Assembly: GCA_943704525.1 (NCBI GenBank) | Contig: CALSCQ010002822.1 | Span: 1-13,880 of the forward strand | Reading direction: 5' to 3' | DNA from: Pigoraptor vietnamica | Lineage: Eukaryota; Opisthokonta; Filasterea | Length of the DNA stretch: 13,880 nt | In this document: piece after piece, positions 8,385-13,880 of the stretch | Layout of the letters: every line of letters begins with the position of its first letter | Numbering within the stretch: the stretch's first letter is position 1 | The notes under the pieces: model-generated | The model's database searches: none | The model's input: the letters and a program-made list of their open reading frames with translations, nothing else | What the model was told of the DNA's origin: nothing | Position numbers and translations under genes: made by a program

Positions 8385-8484
8385 GTTCTCGGCCAGCGAT
8401 ATTTTCAAGACGAGGCCTTTGTCAACTACCTCAAGTATTTGTTGTACTCGGTTGGAAAGCGCCTGAATATGCGCAGTTCCTGAA
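8385..8484 (+). pseudogene. MED31: Mediator subunit 31 (SOH1) fragment, frameshifted
   Basis: MED31 is a small conserved subunit of the RNA polymerase II Mediator middle module. After the acceptor at 8382-8384 the plus strand reads GQRYFQDEAFVNYLKYLLY (8390-8446). It continues in another frame from 8452 as WKAPEYAQFLK. This is the MED31 core pattern of a RYF.DEAFV.YLKYL.YW..PEY..FL block. Five extra bases (8447-8451) fall between the expected Tyr and Trp and break the frame. A donor-like AA|GTGAGT follows at 8485. The expected continuation (a YP-C/H-L block) is not found after the (GT)n tract, nor is the N-terminus upstream. The fragment is one exon of a broken or transposed copy. Recognition of the family is firm; its non-function is inferred. 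Confidence 0.8.
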
Positions 8485-8522
8485 GTGAGTGGCGTTGCGT
8501 TATGCCCTGTGCCCTGTGCCCT

Positions 8523-8582
8523 GTGGTGTGTGTGTGTGTGTGTGTGTGTGCCGGTGTGTGTGTGTGTGCCGTGTGTGCGCCG

Positions 8583-8662
<80 letters not shown>

Positions 8663-8665
8663 CGC
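8523..8665 (+). repeat. (GT)n microsatellite
   Basis: Several uninterrupted GT runs separated by short GC-containing breaks (GCCGGTG, GCCGTG, GTTGTG). It sits directly after the donor-like site of the MED31 fragment and so would lie within its former intron. Frames read through it are poly-Val/Cys or poly-His/Thr artefacts. Confidence 0.95.
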
Positions 8666-8744
8666 GCGCGCGTGAATGTGTTGTGTGCGTGCGTGCGTGC
8701 ACGTGCATCATCTAAGAATGTCAACCGGCCACTTCAACGCCCGC

Positions 8745-9110
8745 CCCAATTACCAAACACCTCAAGCAGCTCGTGTCCAAATGCATAGACCTCTTCAAGA
8801 AAGAAGAGCATGGAAAGAACAGCGTCTTCGTGACCGTTGCAGACCCCGCCCGAGTCAGGCTTGGCCGAGACATTGAAGGAACTCCGCCGGGAAGCCGCGT
8901 CGTTGCACGCCGAACTCAGTGTTCACGAACGAGAACCTCGAACAGTACGCCAACGCGGTGCCGGCAACTGAATCGCTGGAACGCTACGCTCTTCCTTCCA
9001 AGCTCGCCGGGGGCTGCTCTTGTCCCCTCTCCGACAGCAAGCGCGCCGAAGTTTTGGCGCGTCGCATCAAAATAGAGCTTGTCCGCATGGCGGCAACGGG
9101 CCCGGTTCCG
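8745..9110 (+). pseudogene. Frameshifted plus-strand coding remnant, product unknown
   Basis: Three plus-strand pieces in successive frames look coding. They are ITKHLKQLVSKCIDLFKKEE with NSVFVTVADPA after it (8752-8850), LAETLKELRREAASLHAELS (about 8862-8925, coiled-coil-like), and NENLEQYANAVPATESLERY followed by SDSKRAEVLARRIKIELV (about 8925-9085). Codon third positions are G/C-rich. No start codon, domain or family is recognised. Parts of the minus strand are also open here, which lowers confidence in the strand. Confidence 0.35.
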
Positions 9111-9970
9111 CTTCCACGACAGTCCGAGAGCCCTCGCAGGGCATCAAAGGCAGGGTGCGGATCACCCGCCAGCGTAATGCGCGAGCTTTGTGTTCTTGTC
9201 GGCGGCGGCCTGCGATTCGACGACGTAGGTTGCCCGACCACACCTTGGACATCACCGCCACGTCGGCGTCCGGCTCCGCGTCTGCCGGGGTCTTGATACT
9301 GAGGCTGAAGTCGGACGTCGACAGGCATGCCAATACATTTTTAAACGCCGTCAGTCTGTTCCGCACTGGTTTCGGCCGCCAGCGCCCGCATGTTCAGGGA
9401 CACGCCCATCCCCTGTTTGCATTTTTTGACAAGAGTGCGGCAGTCTGTTTCCGTCAGGCGACCGTCCAGCGGAACCAGAATCCTATCCACTGCCGGCACG
9501 TGCCCGCCGGCGTCGGTGCTTCATAGAACACTTCATTGGAAAGAGCTCCAGTGCCGGCTCCCACTGCATTAGCGCCGGCTTCGGCGTATTGCGACACAAT
9601 GTCCCACGCGGAGTTGATGTCGGTCACGAAAGACGTGCTGTCGTCCGGCATGAAGCCATTGCGCTTGGCCTCGCACCCTGGAGATCATGTTCACCACGTC
9701 AATCCCGGCGTGCCATCGTAGACGGCGTGGTTCGAACTCACAACCAGCGGCCAGAAAACACGCGGCGTTTACGAAGACTATCCACTGGCCCGTGGCTGGG
9801 GGTTGTGAGCTCCCCCCGACCCGAGAGAGAAGCTTCGACTTCTGCAACGCAGGTGGGACTCGAGCCGCCGGATGAGCAACGGGAAAGTCGCCAGAACAGT
9901 GGTGCCCAAGTCAAAGTGGATTGCCGGCGCAGATCCGGCAGTCGCCGGGCCGGCGACTCGGCTTAGGCTC
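9080..9970 (-). pseudogene. Heavily frameshifted minus-strand coding remnant, product unknown
   Basis: At least seven collinear minus-strand pieces follow each other with frame changes about every 60-150 bases. Running down from 9970 they include PAIHFDLGTTVLATFPLLIR, PLVVSSNHAVYDGTPG, GIDVVNMISR, RNGFMPDDSTSFVTDINSAW, AVDRILVPLDGRLTETDCRT, FKNVLACLSTSDFSLSIKTP, ATYVVESQAAADKNTKLAHY and DPHPAFDALRGLSDC. Neighbouring pieces abut almost without gap, which fits single-base indels in one ancestral frame of about 290 codons. Third positions are G/C-rich. I recognise no family. It faces the plus-strand remnant at 8745-9110, so the two were probably convergent. Confidence 0.5.
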
Positions 9971-10331
9971 AGCGTATGTCCCCTTTATGTAATTGTTCAA
10001 CCAGGCGGCGCGGTCCTCTGGCAACCTAAGAGGCAGCTAAGAGGAGCAGTGCGCTGCGAATATCACGGTGCTTGGAGAGTGAGACAATAAGGAACCTCTT
10101 TCAGTGGCACGTGGCTCGGTTAAGGCTTTTTGCGCGCCAAAACTGCATGTACCATGATGAGCTCAAAAGTGTGAGATGCAAATTGATTCATACATTATCC
10201 ATATACATTCGAGTTTTTCGGATCTCATTCGCATATATTTCGGGCTCGCACTTGCGCGCGTACGCGGTGGGCGCAAGTGAAATCACCCATGTGAATGCAT
10301 CGTGTGTGTTATTGCGACATTGCGCGCGAGA
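9971..10331. other. Upstream region of the NTPase gene
   Basis: No coding sequence seen. Bases 10170-10240 are AT-rich compared with the rest of the window (ATTGATTCATACATTATCC and CGCATATATTTCG) and could hold promoter elements for the gene starting at 10332. No specific element can be named with confidence. Confidence 0.35.
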
Positions 10332-11822
10332 ATGGAGGATGCCCTGCGGGCGCTTTCCCTCGGAGACGCGCCCAATGGAGCCGCCGCATTCACCGCGTCC
10401 TGCGTGCTGCCCGACGCGCCGCGTGACTTCACCTGCAATTTGCTTGCGCTGCGCGCGGGGCACCTCGCGCGGGGCGGCGACAAGGGCGAAGAAGTGCTCG
10501 CGACATGCCGCACCATCCGCGACCATTACGCCGCCCTGGGCGAGCGCAAAAAGACTGCCCACGTGCTGAAGCTGTTCGAGGGCGTGTGGGAGGCCATGAA
10601 CAAGCTTCCGCCGTCACACGCACTACACCTGCCCCCCATCTACAGCGAGGACGACGAACTTCGGCGCCTGCTCTCGCACCTTGTGACCCAGTTCGTCTTA
10701 CGCGATAGCGGCGAGCTGGAAGTTCAGCAGGTGGGACACGCGATTATCGGCGGCGTCGAGGGCACCGGCAAGACGACGATCGTCAAGGCGCTCGCTATTG
10801 CGGCGTCGGTGTGTTCGGCCCATTACGTCTTCGCCTACGTCGACTACAGCGACGAACGCCTCGTTATGGCCGACTCGCTTGCGTGGCTCATCGCTGAGCT
10901 GTGCTACCGCGTCATGGCCTGCGATTATGGCGGAAAGTTCGGGTCTCGAAGGGGAAATACGCGCAATGTGTACGACAAGGGCAGCATTTCGGCCATGTAC
11001 ATGGATACGCGCATCCGGGTGGGGTTCATTGGCGACGAGGTGCAGAAGCTACTTCGCGAGGACGAGCCCGACAGTTCCGTGCGCGTGCAGATGATGGTGG
11101 ACCTCCAACTGTTTGCGCGGGAGGAGTGCTCCACGTTCCTCATCCTGACGGGATCGTCGGCGCATCTGCGCACGCGGCTCCTGAAGCACGGGCCGGCCGG
11201 CCGGGATCGGTTTCGCGCGTACGTCGACTTCAACCAGAGCTTGTGCACATACTACCACGTCGCCGCACTGCGCAGCAAAGGGAGCCTCGAGCGCTACGTT
11301 CGGCGGCGGTACCCGGGTGAGAGGTTCACGGGCGACCAGTTGGACGTGATGCTGCATTTTACGGGGGGCATTGGTCGTGCCGTGGACGCTTACGTGAAGT
11401 CGTCTGCCGGCGGGGAGGAGCCTGAACTGATGGCGCGAGTGCTCGATCCGGTGACGACGTACAACAGCCCCTCGGCCGAGTTCTACGTCGCCGTGCAATT
11501 TATTCGTTTGTGCGGCGCAGAGGAATTCGACGAACGCGTGCGCTCCGGAAGGCCCCTCCGCCCCGAAGACGTCGAAGTTGATGACGCGTCTCTCACGACG
11601 ATGCTTACGAGGGTGCTTTACGGGGAAGAGAAGGACGGTAAGGACGTGCACGCTGCGGCGCGACTGGTCGAAGGCTGGGTCGATGGCGGACTGCTTTACG
11701 CAACGTCTACAACCGGGAAAATTCAGCTCGCGCGACCGGCCGACGCGCACGTGTACTACGACGGGTCGGCTGCGACTCAGTTCCGAAGACCTAATATCGC
11801 TGCAGCAGGTCGTGCAGAATGA
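10332..11822 (+). CDS. P-loop NTPase of RHS/Crinkler type
   Basis: Intronless frame of 496 codons. ATG at 10332 is the first in frame and has a strong eukaryotic start context (A at -3, G at +4). Residues 1-100 form a helical region with no recognised header (no LFLAK-like motif). The NTPase core runs from about 105 to 360: Walker A GVEGTGKTT (141-149), strand YVFAYVDYSD (165-174), Walker B VGFIGDEVQKLL (230-241) with the DEVQ seen in RHS/CRN NTPases, sensor-1-like strand FLILTGSS (269-276), and FTGGIGRAVDAY (343-354) at the place of the family's TGG.PR..Y sensor-2 motif. The C-terminal 130 residues are a probable helical lid. RHS/CRN proteins couple such an NTPase to a nuclease or kinase module and are tied to transposon-derived or secreted effectors. 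Here the nuclease-like module is the next frame, overlapping by ATGA. The absence of introns contrasts with the kinase gene and fits transfer or mobile origin. Confidence 0.8.
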   Translation: MEDALRALSLGDAPNGAAAFTASCVLPDAPRDFTCNLLALRAGHLARGGDKGEEVLATCRTIRDHYAALGERKKTAHVLKLFEGVWEAMNKLPPSHALHLPPIYSEDDELRRLLSHLVTQFVLRDSGELEVQQVGHAIIGGVEGTGKTTIVKALAIAASVCSAHYVFAYVDYSDERLVMADSLAWLIAELCYRVMACDYGGKFGSRRGNTRNVYDKGSISAMYMDTRIRVGFIGDEVQKLLREDEPDSSVRVQMMVDLQLFAREECSTFLILTGSSAHLRTRLLKHGPAGRDRFRAYVDFNQSLCTYYHVAALRSKGSLERYVRRRYPGERFTGDQLDVMLHFTGGIGRAVDAYVKSSAGGEEPELMARVLDPVTTYNSPSAEFYVAVQFIRLCGAEEFDERVRSGRPLRPEDVEVDDASLTTMLTRVLYGEEKDGKDVHAAARLVEGWVDGGLLYATSTTGKIQLARPADAHVYYDGSAATQFRRPNIAAAGRAE

Positions 11823-12532
11823 CGGTCGGTAACGCCGTCAATGCGGGCACGATCATGGAAGACTTCCTGCGCCCGCGTCTTCACAACGACGAACGCTTTG
11901 CGGGCGTCTTGGGCCGCCATTCTCCGTTGACCATATCCGTGTCGGACGGGAAGCTGCACATCGGCGGCGACGTGGCCACGGCCGACTCCCTTCGCGCACT
12001 CCACGGGTCCTACTGTCGTTGGGAGGGCGAAACCGGCATTGACAGTGTCGGGTTTAAGTTCGACGGTTCGACGCTTACGCTGTCGGGCTGGCAGTGCAAG
12101 GGCGGCCACTGCATGCGTGGCAAACTGGGTGGCGGCGTCATTGTGGAGTACCGCGCAAAATTGCAAAACTCGAACGATACGAAGGAGATCGACCACTACA
12201 TGATCGCCGGCGTCGTCGTGCTGGCGGAGCGCGGATTTGACCAGCTCGCGCGCGCCATCAAGGCTGCGTGTCCCGAGTTTGCGGTCGCATACGGCACGTT
12301 TGTGGTCAGCTCGACGAAGCGTGCCAGTGGCATTAACGCGGCTCGCAAAACGCTTAAGGCGGCGGAGTCGGCGAAAGCGCTCGTCTTCCGTGTCGTGCTC
12401 TACGACTGGGACGATGCGTGGGTGCGCGGTTGCCTGGAGCAGGACCTGCGTGCGGTGTGGGACGTCCACAAGGCTGTGCTTCGTGCCAACGAACGCAACT
12501 CGGCTGCGTTGCAGCGGCTTCTGGATGAATGA
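11819..12532 (+). CDS. Putative PD-(D/E)XK-type nuclease module following the NTPase
   Basis: 237-codon intronless frame whose ATG (11819-11821) overlaps the TGA of the NTPase frame (11820-11822), a -1 relation. Candidate core: MEDFLRPR with E14 on a first helix, ETGIDSVGFKF with D75, then LTLSGWQCKGG with Q92 and K94, giving a D...QxK arrangement as in REase-fold modules of RHS/CRN proteins. Later strands FAVAYGTFVVSS and KALVFRVVLYDW and a C-terminal helix complete an alpha/beta layout. No secretion signal is seen. It is either a separately translated partner of the NTPase or its C-terminal half displaced by one frameshift. The ATG context (G at -3, A at +4) is moderate. The nuclease call rests on motif spacing and neighbour, so function is inferred. 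Confidence 0.65.
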   Translation: MTVGNAVNAGTIMEDFLRPRLHNDERFAGVLGRHSPLTISVSDGKLHIGGDVATADSLRALHGSYCRWEGETGIDSVGFKFDGSTLTLSGWQCKGGHCMRGKLGGGVIVEYRAKLQNSNDTKEIDHYMIAGVVVLAERGFDQLARAIKAACPEFAVAYGTFVVSSTKRASGINAARKTLKAAESAKALVFRVVLYDWDDAWVRGCLEQDLRAVWDVHKAVLRANERNSAALQRLLDE

Positions 12533-12737
12533 ATGGCCACTGAACGCATCAGTGTCGCATTAAATAATTTGGCGTGGGAGAGTGTGACAGGGTTGGGGTC
12601 GCTGTTTTCTTCATTGCCGGCCAGTCTTTCAAACTCGTTGCGTGTTGAAACACCCACTTGCAATATAAAAAAGAGTGACGAAAAGGAGTAGACCGGCTGT
12701 CAGTTGCAGCATCATAACTAATCCGCAGTCCCGTGCC
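12533..12737. other. 3' flank of the nuclease frame
   Basis: No coding sequence seen. It contains TTAAATAATTTGG (about 12559) and CAATATAAAAAAGAG (12661-12675), the likeliest places for a polyadenylation region, but no canonical AATAAA signal. Confidence 0.4.
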
Positions 12738-12965
12738 GCTGTTCTAAGCCACGGAGTCCCGGACGGCACGCGAATGCCTCACCAGCACATAGCAGCTGTT
12801 CTAAGCCACGGAGTCCCGGACGGCACGCGAATGCCTCACCAGCACATAGCAGCTGTTCTAAGCCACGGAGTCCCGGACGGCACGCGAATGCCTCACCAGA
12901 ACATAGCAGCTGTTCTAAGCCACGGAGTCCCGGACGGCACGCGAATGCCTCACCAGCACATAGCA
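12738..12965 (+). repeat. 57-bp minisatellite, four copies
   Basis: Units start GCTGTTCTAAGCCACGGAGT at 12738, 12795, 12852 and 12909. They are almost identical; one unit differs by CAGAACA for CAGCACA near 12897. The unit is a multiple of three, so both strands stay open through it. The plus reading is a 19-residue repeat AVLSHGVPDGTRMPHQHIA. The surrounding plus frame runs from a stop at 12666 to 13145 but has no ATG before the repeat, so translation is unproven. Confidence 0.95.
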
Positions 12966-13453
12966 GCCGCAGCAGCACACTTGTCAATGGCAGAACCGAT
13001 AAATACAGCAGCAAGCACATTCACCGACTCCGGCGGTCAGCCGCGCCGACAGCACTCGGCCGCAGAGCGGGCGCACATTCGGCAGTCGCTGCTCGTGTTC
13101 GAATTCACCGCGGAAACTGAACCTCTCATATACAATACCCCATGACAACGATCTCGAAATGGCCGCTTTCAGGTGTCCAATGAAAGCATCTCAGTGACCG
13201 GCAGTGGCTCGGTCGGTCGAGTACGGTCCATCGTTTCCACTGCACGCATCCGCGTCTAAACAGCCGTCTCCTCCAATCCGCCCGGCACTGTACGGCGCCT
13301 TCGACGCCGACACCTCGAGACGGTCGTTACTGGACGGCGTCAACGAAACCGTTGCCGTCATGCCCTGCCCGTCGTCGGCGGCGCAGGAAATGGTGCGTGG
13401 CAGTGCGTGCCTTGCTCGCCCCCCGAAGCGCTGACATGCGAGTGTGAGAGAGC
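12966..13453. other. Unassigned sequence right of the minisatellite
   Basis: The plus frame through the repeat continues to a stop at 13145 (ERAHIRQSLLVFEFTAETEP region, ATG at 12987). Another plus frame ends at 13434 (ALYGAFDADTSRRSLLDGVN). Either could be an exon or a decayed piece. I recognise no domain and cannot choose splice sites, so no gene is called. Confidence 0.35.

Positions 13454-13880
<427 letters not shown>

Noticed and set aside
9735-9750. GGTTCGAACTC, resembling a tRNA B box / T-loop.
   Set aside because: The flanking bases do not form a T-arm stem and no acceptor, D or anticodon arms can be drawn.
9850-9872. GGACTCGAGCC, resembling a reverse-strand tRNA T-loop.
   Set aside because: The stem does not pair and no cloverleaf can be drawn on the minus strand.
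11049-11750. 233-codon minus-strand frame inside the NTPase gene.
   Set aside because: It is a shadow of the GC-rich NTPase frame, which carries clear Walker motifs; the antisense protein has no recognisable features.
11777-12469. 230-codon minus-strand frame opposite the nuclease-like module.
   Set aside because: Antisense shadow; the plus frame has ordered secondary structure and a nuclease-like motif set.

Overview
This is nuclear DNA from a GC-rich, intron-dense microbial eukaryote (a protist-type genome). The evidence is a long gene split by about 19 short spliceosomal introns with GTGCGT/GTGAGT-like donors and GCAG acceptors, many introns filled with (GT)n-rich sequence, strong G/C third-position bias in exons, and no bacterial gene layout. 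I cannot name the species from the sequence alone.

Left half, plus strand (about 196-6703): one large gene, 5'-truncated or with unresolved first exons. My splice model gives 943 codons from base 350 to the stop at 6701-6703, plus a short upstream exon. Its product would carry two tandem alpha/beta-hydrolase (monoglyceride lipase/S33-like) domains followed by a complete AGC protein kinase close to the PKA catalytic subunit, including the PKA-type C-tail that ends in FxxF at the very C-terminus. Both hydrolase copies have lost the nucleophile serine of the elbow (Gly in copy 1, Arg in copy 2) but keep candidate Asp and His positions. Several introns hold tandem repeats whose units include splice-site-like sequences.

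Middle (6704-10331): a decay zone. It holds a frameshifted minus-strand gene with an acidic C-terminus (8107-7069), a broken fragment of Mediator subunit MED31 (8385-8484) followed by a (GT)n tract, a frameshifted plus-strand coding remnant (about 8745-9110), and a heavily frameshifted minus-strand remnant (about 9970-9080). Products other than MED31 are not recognised.

Right half (10332-12532): two long, intronless, plus-strand frames that overlap by the four bases ATGA. The first (496 aa) is a P-loop NTPase with GxxGTGKTT Walker A and a DEVQ Walker B, as in the RHS/Crinkler (CRN) type NTPases. The second (237 aa) looks like a PD-(D/E)XK-type nuclease with a D...QxK core. In RHS/CRN proteins these two modules normally sit on one polypeptide, so the split is either a single frameshift or a true two-cistron arrangement. 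Next come a 4 x 57-bp minisatellite (12738-12965), unassigned sequence with an open frame running off the right edge, and a terminal (CA)n tract (13766-13880).

I see no tRNA, rRNA, CRISPR array or bacterial-type operon signals. Exon coordinates come from reading splice sites and frame continuity by eye. They are strongest from 1764 to 6703 and weakest before 350.
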